Shown here in pieces: positions 26,254 to 35,113 of a DNA stretch of 64,000 nucleotides. Position 1 is the stretch's first letter, and the number at the start of each line of letters is the position of its first letter. A model generated the notes under the pieces. The model saw only the letters and a list, made by a program, of their open reading frames with translations. It was not told the DNA's origin and made no database searches. This DNA is from Roseibium hamelinense. GTDB taxonomy: Bacteria; Pseudomonadota; Alphaproteobacteria; Rhizobiales; Stappiaceae. A program made the translations under genes and the position numbers. The stretch lies in contig NZ_VLLF01000009.1 of NCBI RefSeq assembly GCF_007830545.1, positions 124,001 through 188,000 on the forward strand, in the 5' to 3' direction.

Positions 26254-27711
26254 TTAGTGCCGGATCCGCACTCCGGCCTCGATAGTATTTGAGGAATAGT
26301 CGCCACCCGGCGAAGTCGTATCGAAGTTTTGGTATGTATACTGCGCATCAAGCGCAACGTTTTTCGTTAAGGCATATGTCAAGCCGCCAAAGCCCGTAAA
26401 TGTGCCCTCATCAATGTCCGCGCCCTGGTAGGTGCGGTAACTGTAGCCGGTGCCAATTTCCCCCACCAGTCGATCGCTAAAGCCGTATGCAAGACGTAGG
26501 TCTCCAGAATAGATGATCGATCCGGAAGCTCCATCTATGTCGGTGGTTTCAAAGGACGTTCCCAAACCTGCAGTCACAGTGGTCAAACGGGAAGGCGACC
26601 ATACCAGGGAGGCATCAACCACCAAACCCGACAAGTCCCCAAGGCGGTCGTCCTGTAAATCTTCTACACGCCATCCAGCCCCAATCTCACCAGCAAGCTT
26701 AGGGCCATTGTCAATGCCGAAACCGCCCCGGAATTCATAGCCGTTTGCATCACGCCTTTCACACAGGCTGTCGCTGCACTCTTGATCGAATCTGCGTAAC
26801 AGCAACGCGCCTTCCACAAACGGCGTAAAGGCAGCACCGGTTTCTGCATTGAGCCGAAGGCCTGCTGAGTAAAGCGTATTGTCACGGCCACCAGCGGAGC
26901 CAATACCATCATCTGCGGAGTAAATGTTTCGGTCGATGCCGCCGGAGATTGTAGCGGAAACCACCCCTGCGCCCCTTGTTAAACCTAGGCTGGCGTTGAT
27001 CTGATGGACATCATCCTGACCAGTCGCGCTTTCGGCACTCGATGCATCCTCTCTGGAATACGTATAGGCGAGGTCGGCATTGACAGTGGTTTCGTTAGCA
27101 ACATCCAGCCGCAAGGCTGAAGATGCGGTCAAACTGGGGTCATCATCATCGGAAGAATCTGGATAGGCAACATAGGATCCACGAAGGGCAAAATCGAGCT
27201 GATGCCTCGACCAGTCAGATGTTGCTGTGATGTTCGGAGATATTCTAAAAAGTCCGCCGCTTTGCCCCCCCGCCGCGCCTTCTACATTGTCTGTATATCC
27301 ACCGTTTATTGTCACTTCCGGTAATACCGTAAAGCGCCCGATACGGAATCCTGACGCTTGATCGAACACCGTGTCACCTGCAAAAATACTGGTATCGAGA
27401 GCCGCACCTCCCCCCTCGGTCCGAGCTACTGCTGCAAGGCGGTCGGAAAAGGGACGTACGGGCTCAATCCGTCCGGCGGCACCGAGCCCGGTAGAGCCCT
27501 CTTCTGCCGTAGCCGCGTTGAAACTGGTTCTCAGACCGATGACATCGTTGAAAACAGATGCGTTTCGTTGGTTCGCTGCCAGCTCACTGCTTGCGCCAGT
27601 AAGCTCTTCGGCAGCAACGGATCCGTCGGGAGCAAACACACTCGCTTCCTGTCCGACGGCAGACCCGCAGAACAATCCGATAATTGCTAAAGTGTGAAGG
27701 GCCCGATGCAT
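26254..27711 (-). CDS. Outer-membrane beta-barrel protein
   Basis: 485 residues with a signal peptide (1-20, ...CGSAVGQ). An N-terminal region of about 110 residues is low-complexity. From about 125 onward there are regular alternating strands of a barrel (e.g. RFTVLPEVTINGGYTDNVEG, RHQLDFALRGSYVAY), and it ends with alternating residues and a terminal IRH, near the aromatic C-terminal signature of barrels but without final Phe. Two cysteines close together (DQECSDSLCERR) could form an extracellular disulfide. It belongs to the wide class of rhizobial outer-membrane beta-barrel proteins without a known function. It lies alone. Confidence 0.82.
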   Translation of the reverse strand: MHRALHTLAIIGLFCGSAVGQEASVFAPDGSVAAEELTGASSELAANQRNASVFNDVIGLRTSFNAATAEEGSTGLGAAGRIEPVRPFSDRLAAVARTEGGGAALDTSIFAGDTVFDQASGFRIGRFTVLPEVTINGGYTDNVEGAAGGQSGGLFRISPNITATSDWSRHQLDFALRGSYVAYPDSSDDDDPSLTASSALRLDVANETTVNADLAYTYSREDASSAESATGQDDVHQINASLGLTRGAGVVSATISGGIDRNIYSADDGIGSAGGRDNTLYSAGLRLNAETGAAFTPFVEGALLLRRFDQECSDSLCERRDANGYEFRGGFGIDNGPKLAGEIGAGWRVEDLQDDRLGDLSGLVVDASLVWSPSRLTTVTAGLGTSFETTDIDGASGSIIYSGDLRLAYGFSDRLVGEIGTGYSYRTYQGADIDEGTFTGFGGLTYALTKNVALDAQYTYQNFDTTSPGGDYSSNTIEAGVRIRH

Positions 27712-27911
27712 TCAGGTTCCGCAAAAAGGAGCAGTAGTCGACAGCGCTGGTACCCAAACTCACAGAACATAGTTAACCGAACCTTTCCACATTCGGTACA
27801 TGAGGCGATTCCGCTTGCAATTTGCGACCTTTTTTAAGATCCGGGAAACTTGAAGCCGGAGCGCAGCTGGCGTAGACAGAGGCAGCAAAAGAAATTGTAA
27901 CGGGGTACCAA

Positions 27912-28925
27912 ATGCCGGATGCTTTGACTGCGCAGCTGGAGGGAAAATCCACGGATACCGACTTCAAAAGCCTGGTCTCTGCCGAACGCACATTGGAAAC
28001 CGAAATCGCGGGATTGAGCGCTCTTCGCGCTGCCCTTAAAAACGGCCTTTCCGTACCGTTCGCTAGAACGGTGGATCTTATTTCCAAAATATCCGGTCGC
28101 GTGATTGTCTCCGGGATCGGCAAAAGCGGTCACATAGGCACGAAGCTCGCGGCAACTCTTGCCTCGACCGGCACCCCGGCGTTTTTTGTTCACGCAAGTG
28201 AGGCTAGCCACGGTGACCTTGGCATGATCACACAAGACGATGTGGTTATTGCTCTTTCTTGGTCAGGCGAGACACAAGAATTGGCCGGCATTGTAGCCTA
28301 TACGCGCCGCTTTAAAGTTCCTTTAGTGGCGATCACCTCCCGCGAAGACAGTACCCTTGGAAATGCTGCCGACATAGTCCTCAAAATGCCCGGCGTAACA
28401 GAGGCCTGCCCCCATGGCCTTGCCCCCACGACCTCCGCCCTTGTTCAACTGGCAACAGGCGATGCCCTCGCGATTGCACTATTGGAAACCCGTGGGTTCA
28501 CCGCTCAAGACTTCCGAGTTTTTCATCCGGGTGGGCGCTTGGGTGCAAGTCTCAAGACCGCAAAAGACATCATGCACCGTGGCGAAGCACTTCCTCTGGC
28601 ACATGAGAGCATGCCCATGCGTGACGGCATTCTCGTCATGACACAGAAAAGCCTTGGCGTACTTGGAATTGTCGATGATTTGAATCGCCTGATCGGCGTC
28701 ATTACCGACGGGGACTTGCGCCGACACATAAGCTCCAATTTCCTAGATATGACCGCTGGCGAGGTTATGACGCGAGCCCCAAAAACAGTCAGCTCCGATA
28801 TGTTGTCCGCTGCGATTCTTGAACTTGTTAACGCCGCACAAATCACATCGGTGTTTGTAGTTGAGGACAGCCGACCCGTGGGAATTGTCCATCTGCACGA
28901 CCTCCTCAGAATTGGCGCAGCTTAA
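27912..28925 (+). CDS. kdsD: Arabinose-5-phosphate isomerase, KpsF/GutQ family
   Basis: 337 residues. A SIS domain (about 40-195) holds VSGIGKSGHIGTKLAATLASTGTPAFFVHASEASHGDLGM and LSWSGETQEL. Two CBS domains follow (about 205-337), beginning DIMHRGEALPL and GEVMTRAPKTV. The enzyme converts ribulose-5-phosphate to arabinose-5-phosphate, the first step to the Kdo of lipopolysaccharide. A GGGG element is 8 bases before the ATG. Its neighbours are not Kdo genes, so it may be the general or a capsule-linked copy. Confidence 0.93.
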   Translation: MPDALTAQLEGKSTDTDFKSLVSAERTLETEIAGLSALRAALKNGLSVPFARTVDLISKISGRVIVSGIGKSGHIGTKLAATLASTGTPAFFVHASEASHGDLGMITQDDVVIALSWSGETQELAGIVAYTRRFKVPLVAITSREDSTLGNAADIVLKMPGVTEACPHGLAPTTSALVQLATGDALAIALLETRGFTAQDFRVFHPGGRLGASLKTAKDIMHRGEALPLAHESMPMRDGILVMTQKSLGVLGIVDDLNRLIGVITDGDLRRHISSNFLDMTAGEVMTRAPKTVSSDMLSAAILELVNAAQITSVFVVEDSRPVGIVHLHDLLRIGAA

Positions 28926-29079
28926 ACGCACCGCTCCGCTCACAATTTGGTTAAACACTTAATTTCTAGCTTTAACAGCTGCATTTTGACGGCTTGAGTT
29001 AGGAATTGATTAGCCTTGATCCCCGTACACTGCCGCAACCTTGGCCGGTCTTCCCGGCCTTTCAGTTCTGGTGCACGGA

Positions 29080-29847
29080 ATGGATTTAGCAACACTCATT
29101 GGCATGATCGGCGCCTTCCTAATCGTCGTAACAGCGATTTTTTTGGGGGGAAGTTTCGGTCAATTTGTCGACCTGCCATCTATTCTCATCGTGATCGGTG
29201 GTGGACTTGCCGCAACCCTGATCCGTTTCCAACTTTCGGATATCGTTGCGGCTTTCAGCACAGGCTTCAAAGTTGCCCTTGCCAGCAAGAATGTCTCGCC
29301 ACGCGACCTGATTACTGAAATCACGAACCTTGGCGAAGTTGTGCGCAAATCCGGGCCTCTTGGCCTGGAGAACGTTGACGTCTCCGATCCGGTCTTGGCA
29401 AAGGGCGTGCAATACGTTGCTGACGGCTACGAACTCGAATTCATAAAAGAGTCCATGGAGCGCGAACGGGATTTGCAACTCTCCCGACTATCCGAAGGCC
29501 GGCGCGTCTTCAAAGCGCTCGGGGATTCGGCGCCCGCCTTTGGAATGATCGGGACACTTGTCGGCCTTGTCCAAATGCTCGCAAATATGGACGATCCGGC
29601 AGCTATTGGACCGTCAATGGCCGTTGCACTTCTAACGACACTTTACGGCGCTCTTATCTCGAACATCATTTGCTTGCCTTTGGTCGACAAGCTCGACGCG
29701 AAATTTGAAGTCGATGAATTGAATCAGACCCTGATCATTGACGGCGTCATGCAAATTCGAGAGTCGAAAAGCCCGGCACTCATCAAAGAGATGCTGGTGG
29801 CCTATCTGCCGGAGAAACACCGCGCAGAGTTGGAAGAGGCTGCCTGA
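29080..29847 (+). CDS. MotA/PomA-family stator subunit
   Basis: 255 residues from the ATG at 29080. Four membrane helices are seen: two at the N-terminus (LIGMIGAFLIVVTAIFLGG, PSILIVIGGGLAATLIRF) and two in the C-terminal half (APAFGMIGTLVGLVQMLANM, ALLTTLYGALISNIICLPLVDKL). The central cytoplasmic loop has the REx...ER.LQL region typical of MotA/PomA. The pattern is closer to PomA/MotP than to the long MotA of Sinorhizobium. It forms the ion channel with the following gene. No flagellar gene is in the window. Confidence 0.87.
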   Translation: MDLATLIGMIGAFLIVVTAIFLGGSFGQFVDLPSILIVIGGGLAATLIRFQLSDIVAAFSTGFKVALASKNVSPRDLITEITNLGEVVRKSGPLGLENVDVSDPVLAKGVQYVADGYELEFIKESMERERDLQLSRLSEGRRVFKALGDSAPAFGMIGTLVGLVQMLANMDDPAAIGPSMAVALLTTLYGALISNIICLPLVDKLDAKFEVDELNQTLIIDGVMQIRESKSPALIKEMLVAYLPEKHRAELEEAA

Positions 29848-29865
29848 GGCAGAAAGTAGGTAAAT

Positions 29866-30720
29866 ATGGCCCGCAAAAAGGCAAAATCAGGCGGTGGAGC
29901 TCCGGATTGGCTCGTTACCTTTGCCGATTTGATGTCCCTCCTTGTCTGTTTTTTCGTGCTTATCATTTCTTTTTCAATTCAGGACAAAGAGAAGCTCCAA
30001 GTGGTCGCGGGGTCTATGCGCGAAGCGTTTGGCGTTAAGGACACTTCCCGCAAGACAGGCATCATCGAGGTCGAGGGTATTCCAATCCGGGACTACATGA
30101 AGGACATCAGCCAGGTCCCTCAAGAACTCGATTCGGACTTTTCACAAGAACGCCATGAAAAACGGCGCAAGCAAGGCCCTGAAGCGAATACGCATGATAC
30201 GCTTGAAGCCGATATAGAAAAGCCGCGCCAATTCGCGACAGCAGCCGCTTCTCTTAGGCAGGCATGGCAGGAAATGCCTGAAATAACCGAAGTCTCCACC
30301 AATATCATTTTGGAAGAAACTGAAGAGGGCCTCAACATAATGCTCGTCGACCAAGACGGCAGGTCAATGTTTCGCGAGGGCTCCAAATACCCATATGAGA
30401 CAACACGCCGGTTAATCGCCAAAATGGCCCCAATCCTGTCCCAGATGCCGAATAGGATTGAAATTACCGGCCACACAACAGCAGGTAGGCAGGGCATAGA
30501 CCCAACCTATACTGCTTGGGAGCTGTCCACTGAGCGAGCAAATATCGCACGGCAAATCCTGTCCGAGTACGGCGTACAGGACAACCAATTCTACGCAGTC
30601 GTCGGCAAAGCCGACACTGAGCCACTGTTTCCAAACGACCCGTACTTGGCGTCGAACCGAAGGATCGGCATTTTGCTAAAGGCGGAAGAGCCGCCGATAC
30701 CACCGGGACATCGACCATAA
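29866..30720 (+). CDS. MotB/PomB-family stator subunit with OmpA domain
   Basis: 284 residues. The start is basic, followed by the plug and one helix with the channel aspartate: PDWLVTFADLMSLLVCFFVLIISFS (Asp22). The middle region (45-150) is charged. A peptidoglycan-binding OmpA/MotB domain follows, with ITGHTTAG, TAWELSTERANIARQIL, GKADTEPLFPNDPY and NRRIGILL. It anchors the stator to the cell wall. It is 18 bases downstream of the MotA-like gene. Whether it drives a flagellum or another machine cannot be decided here; ion choice (H+ or Na+) is also open. Confidence 0.88.
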   Translation: MARKKAKSGGGAPDWLVTFADLMSLLVCFFVLIISFSIQDKEKLQVVAGSMREAFGVKDTSRKTGIIEVEGIPIRDYMKDISQVPQELDSDFSQERHEKRRKQGPEANTHDTLEADIEKPRQFATAAASLRQAWQEMPEITEVSTNIILEETEEGLNIMLVDQDGRSMFREGSKYPYETTRRLIAKMAPILSQMPNRIEITGHTTAGRQGIDPTYTAWELSTERANIARQILSEYGVQDNQFYAVVGKADTEPLFPNDPYLASNRRIGILLKAEEPPIPPGHRP

Positions 30721-30726
30721 GGCCGG

Positions 30727-31191
30727 TTAGCCTCTCGGCTGGAGAGGTTTAACCACCAACTTCACGCCCTCGACGCGGTCAACTGTGACCCGTGTTCCTG
30801 CAGGAAGGTCAGGTCCGGAGATACGCCAAACCGTATCGTCTATCGACAAGCGCCCATCCCCTTGTGAAATCGGCGTTGCAAGCACAAATTCGCGGCCAAC
30901 ATAGCGGCTGCCTCTTTGATTAAGACCCGGATCTCCCGATTCTCGTGAAATTTTTGCCATAAGTTTCCGGCCGATAAGCAGACTGGAAAATGCCAACAGC
31001 AAGAACACAACAACATCGACTTGCCAAGGCAAGTCGACAAACAAGCTAACTGCCCCAACGACAAGGGCTGCAATTCCAAACCAGAGAAAAATGGTTCCGG
31101 GCGCTAAAATCTCCAGACCCAAGAGGACAAGGCCAAGAACAAGCCAGTTCCAGGCACCTAAGTCTGCAAATATCTGTTCAAGCGCACTCAC
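30727..31191 (-). CDS. NfeD-family membrane protein
   Basis: 154 residues from a GTG that overlaps the stop codon of the stomatin gene (GTGA). Three closely spaced helices (about 14-75: WLVLGLVLLGLEILAPGTIFLWFGIAALVVGAVSL, VDVVVFLLLAFSSLLIG) precede a C-terminal OB-fold NfeD domain (about 90-154) with YVGREFVL, GDGRLSIDDTVWRISGPDLPAGTRVTV. NfeD proteins work with SPFH proteins in membrane quality control; the translational coupling supports such a pair. Confidence 0.9.
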   Translation of the reverse strand: MSALEQIFADLGAWNWLVLGLVLLGLEILAPGTIFLWFGIAALVVGAVSLFVDLPWQVDVVVFLLLAFSSLLIGRKLMAKISRESGDPGLNQRGSRYVGREFVLATPISQGDGRLSIDDTVWRISGPDLPAGTRVTVDRVEGVKLVVKPLQPRG

Positions 31192-32186
31192 TCTGGTCCG
31201 TCCTCACGACGGACACCCGTGACCGGGACACCAGCACGGGGGCGTGCTGGCGGCGAACGCTGGTCCCCGAAGGCTTCCTTGGCAATCTCGCCAATTCCGG
31301 TCAATGCACCAAGCAACGACGTTGATTCCATCGGCAAAATAAGCGTTTTCTGGTTTCGAGAAGTTGCCAGCTCTTTAAAAGCCTCAACATATTTGTTCGC
31401 AACGAAATAGTTGATGGCTTGAACGTCCCCCTTTGCAATCGCTTCACTGACCATTTCAGTTGCTTTTGCTTCCGCTTCTGCTTCGCGTTCGCGTGCCTCA
31501 GCATCGCGAAAGGCGGATTCACGACGCCCTTCGGCTTCAAGGATCAAGGACTGTTTTTCACCCTCCGCCTTCAGAATTTCCGACTGGCGTTTGCCCTCAG
31601 CTTCCAATATGGAAGCGCGTTTGTCACGCTCAGCCTTCATTTGCCGGGCCATCGCATCAACCAGATCACGCGGAGGATTGATGTCCTTTATTTCGATACG
31701 GGTGATTTTCACACCCCATGGTTCAGCCGCCGCATCGACCACGTGAAGAATTTGTGCATTGATTTCATCGCGGTTCGACAAAAGCGAATCGAGATCCATA
31801 GACCCCATAACAGAACGAATGTTGGTCATTGTTAGATTCAAGATTGCATTTTGCAGACCAAGCACTTCATAGGCCGCGCGCGCTGCATCCAATACTTGAT
31901 AAAACGTAACGCCATCAGCTGTTACAGTTGCGTTGTCACGCGTAATTACCTCTTGAGACGGGACGTCCAGAACCTGCTCCATCATGTTGAGCTTGTGGCC
32001 GACCCGGTCGATAAACGGAATAATAAAATTCAAACCCGGCGACAGTGTTTTCCGATACCTGCCGAATCTCTCGATGGTGAAGTTAAAGCCTTGCGGAACG
32101 GTCTTTACTCCCGAGAAAATGACGAGGATGACCAGGAACAGTAGGACAATCAGAGCTATATCAAAGCCCAAAAAATCAGCTGGCAT
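31188..32186 (-). CDS. SPFH/stomatin-like protein, QmcA type
   Basis: 332 residues from the ATG at 32186, with CGGAG seven bases upstream. One N-terminal helix (ALIVLLFLVILVIFSGV), then the SPFH domain from about 25 (TVPQGFNFTIERFGRYRKTLSPGLNFIIPFIDRV) and a coiled coil rich in Ala and Glu (about 190-260), ending with a proline-rich tail. It assembles as large ring cages at the membrane and, with NfeD partners, modulates membrane proteases. Together with nfeD it forms a two-gene operon. Confidence 0.92.
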   Translation of the reverse strand: MPADFLGFDIALIVLLFLVILVIFSGVKTVPQGFNFTIERFGRYRKTLSPGLNFIIPFIDRVGHKLNMMEQVLDVPSQEVITRDNATVTADGVTFYQVLDAARAAYEVLGLQNAILNLTMTNIRSVMGSMDLDSLLSNRDEINAQILHVVDAAAEPWGVKITRIEIKDINPPRDLVDAMARQMKAERDKRASILEAEGKRQSEILKAEGEKQSLILEAEGRRESAFRDAEAREREAEAEAKATEMVSEAIAKGDVQAINYFVANKYVEAFKELATSRNQKTLILPMESTSLLGALTGIGEIAKEAFGDQRSPPARPRAGVPVTGVRREDGPE

Positions 32187-32361
32187 CACGAATCTCCGAA
32201 AATACGGCCTCAACTGCGGCAGCAGTATGCCCCGCCCATCGCTTACACACCAGATACGACAGGATGATTTACGGTGATTGTTTCGCCATTGTCGCCCGAA
32301 TAGTTCGTGTCCATACGCACCGCATTGTGCAACGCTGCTGGTTCAAACAGATACAAAAGCA

Positions 32362-32390
32362 AAAAGCCCGGCATCAAGCCGGGCTTTTTT
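32362..32390. terminator. Bidirectional terminator after rpmE
   Basis: AAAAGCCCGGC (32362-32372), loop ATCAA, GCCGGGCTTTT (32378-32388) with further T; flanking A gives the minus-strand U tract for rpmE, which ends at 32412. Confidence 0.9.
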
Positions 32391-32411
32391 TCATCTCGGT
32401 TCATTGTCAGC

Positions 32412-32636
32412 TTAGGAGCCGAGGAAACCCGCGAACTTGTTTTTGAAGCGGGAAACGCGGCCGCCACGATCCATGAGCTGCCGGTCACCACCAGTCCAAG
32501 CCGGGTGAGAGCTCGGGTCAATATCAAGCTGCAGCGTGTCGCCTTCCGATCCGTATGTGGAGCGGGTGATGTATTCGGTGCCATCGGTCATTACGACCTT
32601 GATGGTGTGGTAATCGGGATGGATATCCGCTTTCAT
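32412..32636 (-). CDS. rpmE: 50S ribosomal protein L31
   Basis: 74 residues from the ATG at 32636 with AAAGGAC upstream. It begins [22 protein letters not shown] and ends [10 protein letters not shown], as alphaproteobacterial L31 does. The zinc-binding CxxC set is absent, so it is the C-minus form; the L36 gene in this window is Cys-free as well, so neither protein depends on zinc. It bridges the 50S and 30S subunits. Confidence 0.95.
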   Translation of the reverse strand: MKADIHPDYHTIKVVMTDGTEYITRSTYGSEGDTLQLDIDPSSHPAWTGGDRQLMDRGGRVSRFKNKFAGFLGS

Positions 32637-33250
32637 GGCCAGTCCTTTTACTCGCCCGGAAGCATGCTTTCGCAGGCCTAGCAAGGGCAGAATTTTTGAT
32701 ACGACATTCGGTCCGGGCAGGACGATGCCTCCAGAAACATGAGGCGGGGGTATACCCTAATGCAGCGAAAGGCACAAGTACCGACTTCGGCCCAATTCCA
32801 CTCAATTACTTTGCCGCCGAAAACCTGATCGCCGTACACGCGCGGCACCTGTGTAGAAGTGTTGGTAACAAGTTATGCACACCAATCAGGTCATTGCCGC
32901 TGCAGCGCCTCGTAAAAGCGCAAAACGCGTGTTGCACAGGAATCCGGGGAGAACCATTTATTACCCTTACCGGTGCTCCGGCGCCTTTCGGACTGTTGAG
33001 CCACCCGCAGAGCTCGCGGTTTGACAGCTCCTTGACCAGACCGTGTGATTTGAACTGGCAGAGCCTGCGAACCCAAAACGAACTGGCCAAGATGCAACAT
33101 TCTTGGGTCAAATCGCTTAAAAACCGGACAGTCACTAAACTACTTTCCAATCGCGAAGATCTTATCAGGTCAACAAATGACCTTTTCGCTGATAGAAAGG
33201 CTTCAGTTCCGTTTGACCGGCGCGGTACACTGATCACATGCGAAGGCTTG
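32637..33250. other. 614-bp stretch without a recognised gene
   Basis: The frame of the ABC exporter stays open for 185 codons upstream of its likely start, to 32696, but the sequence encodes nothing recognisable and lacks the look of a folded domain. On the minus strand 32806-33285 is also open. TTATGCACA (32873-32881) matches the DnaA-box consensus TTATNCACA on its own, without the clusters expected of an origin. No tRNA or known RNA is recognised. It must hold the promoters of rpmE and the exporter. Confidence 0.5.
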
Positions 33251-35065
33251 ATGAAAAACAGAAAAAGCAATGACGCCCAAACCAATAATCGCAGCCTACG
33301 ACCGCTGATCCGATTGGTTCCCTATCTATCGCGCCACAAAAAAATGGCGGCAGCAGCGCTCATGGCTCTCGTTGCCGCCGCAGCCATTACACTCATCTTG
33401 CCCACCGCAATTAGGCGCATGATTGATTTCGGATTTGGTGCGGACGACCCGGCACTCATAAACGCTTATTTTTTCGTCTTAATCGGCGTTGTAGCCGGAT
33501 TGGCCGCTGCGAGTTCAATTCGCTATTTTCTGGTTATGTGGATTGGTGAGCGGATTGTAGCCGAAGTTCGCGCAGACGTGTTCGCACACATGACACAGCT
33601 TAGTCCGGCATTCTATGACAGCGCAAAATCCGGGGAGATCCTCTCACGCCTCACCGCCGACACCACCCAGATCAAATCGGCATTCGGGGCAAGCGCTTCG
33701 GTAGCGCTGCGAAATTTCATGATGTTTGCCGGCGCCAGCATCATGATGGTTGTCACCAGCCAAAGGCTATCGCTCATTGTACTCGCTGCGATACCGGTGA
33801 TTATCATCCCTCTGATCGGTTTTGGGCGATCCGTTCGCAAAAGATCCCGGTCTGCTCAAGACACCCTCGCCGAAGCCACCGCCTATGCCAGCGAAATGCT
33901 GGGCGGTGTTCGCACTCTGCAAGCCTTTACTAACGAGGAGTTTGCCACGAACCGTTTCCGAGGCGCGGTTGAAAAGGCCTTTCGAACAGCCAGACAAGCG
34001 ACCGCGGCCCGCGCAATTCTTACCGGATTTGCCATTTTGGTAATCGGATCAAGCATCGTTGCTGTCCTCTGGATCGGCGCCAGCGACGTCTTCGCCGGAC
34101 GCATGACAGGTGGTCAGCTGAGTCAATTTCTCTTGTATTCGATATTGGCCGCGGGCTCGCTCGCAAGCCTTTCGGAGGTATGGGGTGAGCTCTCTCAGGC
34201 AGCGGGCGCGGCAGAGCGTTTGAGCGAACTATTGGACATCCGGCCCGATATTGCAGCTCCAGCTAATCCTGTGCCGCTGCCTAAAGATCCAGCTGGACAA
34301 GTCGTTTTCGACGCTGTCTCGTTCGCCTATAAATCGGCAGAATACAACGCTGTCATTGAGGGCCTTGACCTCGTGATCGAGCCAGGAGAAACCGTCGCGA
34401 TTGTTGGTCCATCAGGTGCCGGAAAGTCCACTCTATTCCATCTGTTGATGCGGTTTTACGATCCCGATCAGGGCAACATCCGGATCAATGGTGCTGACCT
34501 CAGGCGAATGGACCCAGCTGAATTCCGCAAAGCAATCGCCTTGGTACCGCAAGATACCGTCATTTTTGGAGCATCAGTGGCAGAGAATATTGCCTACGGA
34601 CAGCGTTCAGCCTCGAAATCTGAGATTGAAGCTGCAGCCGAGGCTGCGCTGGCCTACGAATTTGTATCCAGGATGCCAGACGGGTTTGATACTTTGGTTG
34701 GAGAACGTGGGGTTACGCTATCTGGTGGGCAAAGGCAAAGAATTGCTATTGCTCGGGCTATCTTGAAAAACGCGCCGATTTTGCTTCTGGACGAAGCGAC
34801 AAGTGCGCTGGACGCCGAAAGTGAATACTTGGTTCAAAAAGCCTTGGATCGCCTCATGCAAGGACGCACGACCTTGGTGATTGCCCACAGGCTGGCGACT
34901 GTTTTGAAGGCTGACCGGATCGTTGTGATGGAGAACGGGCGAGTGGTTGAAACGGGCACACATGACGAGCTCGTGACCCAGGCAGGTGTCTATTCGCGCC
35001 TATCAAAGTTGCAATTCGATACCGCCAGAATCGGGGCCGCAAGCGAACAAAGCCTGACCGCATAG
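33251..35065 (+). CDS. ABC exporter, fused membrane and ATPase domains (MsbA-like)
   Basis: 604 residues from the ATG at 33251, the usual length for half-transporters. Six helices span about 30-320 (MAAAALMALVAAAAITLIL, INAYFFVLIGVVAGLAAASSIRYFLV, and others). The ATPase domain has Walker A GPSGAGKST, Q-loop PQDTVIFGASVAENIAYG, signature LSGGQRQR, Walker B ILLLDEATSALD and the H-loop IAHRL. It works as a dimer and may export lipid or a hydrophobic compound; the substrate cannot be named. The 3' end of the gene is itself part of a terminator hairpin. Confidence 0.9.
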   Translation: MKNRKSNDAQTNNRSLRPLIRLVPYLSRHKKMAAAALMALVAAAAITLILPTAIRRMIDFGFGADDPALINAYFFVLIGVVAGLAAASSIRYFLVMWIGERIVAEVRADVFAHMTQLSPAFYDSAKSGEILSRLTADTTQIKSAFGASASVALRNFMMFAGASIMMVVTSQRLSLIVLAAIPVIIIPLIGFGRSVRKRSRSAQDTLAEATAYASEMLGGVRTLQAFTNEEFATNRFRGAVEKAFRTARQATAARAILTGFAILVIGSSIVAVLWIGASDVFAGRMTGGQLSQFLLYSILAAGSLASLSEVWGELSQAAGAAERLSELLDIRPDIAAPANPVPLPKDPAGQVVFDAVSFAYKSAEYNAVIEGLDLVIEPGETVAIVGPSGAGKSTLFHLLMRFYDPDQGNIRINGADLRRMDPAEFRKAIALVPQDTVIFGASVAENIAYGQRSASKSEIEAAAEAALAYEFVSRMPDGFDTLVGERGVTLSGGQRQRIAIARAILKNAPILLLDEATSALDAESEYLVQKALDRLMQGRTTLVIAHRLATVLKADRIVVMENGRVVETGTHDELVTQAGVYSRLSKLQFDTARIGAASEQSLTA

Positions 35066-35087
35066 CGGCCAGGCTTTGTTCGCTTTT
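35043..35087 (+). terminator. Terminator hairpin that includes the 3' end of the ABC gene
   Basis: GCGAACAAAGCCTG (35043-35056) pairs perfectly over 14 bases with CAGGCTTTGTTCGC (35070-35083), with an inner CGC-ATA-GCG step, then TTTT. The stop codon (35063-35065) is in the loop, so the left arm encodes the last residues. Confidence 0.88.
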
Positions 35088-35113
35088 CTGCATTGCGCGG
35101 CAAGGCTCAGCGC

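Noticed and set aside
28945..28975. TTAA repeats resembling a CtrA site
   Set aside because: Spacings between TTAA elements are 4 and 9, not the 7 required for the CtrA consensus.
32873..32881. Replication origin suggested by a DnaA-box match
   Set aside because: A single box without clusters, AT-rich region or origin-linked genes is not enough.
32696..33250. 185-residue N-terminal extension of the ABC exporter
   Set aside because: ABC half-exporters begin shortly before the first helix; the extension is compositionally odd and the ATG at 33251 fits family length.
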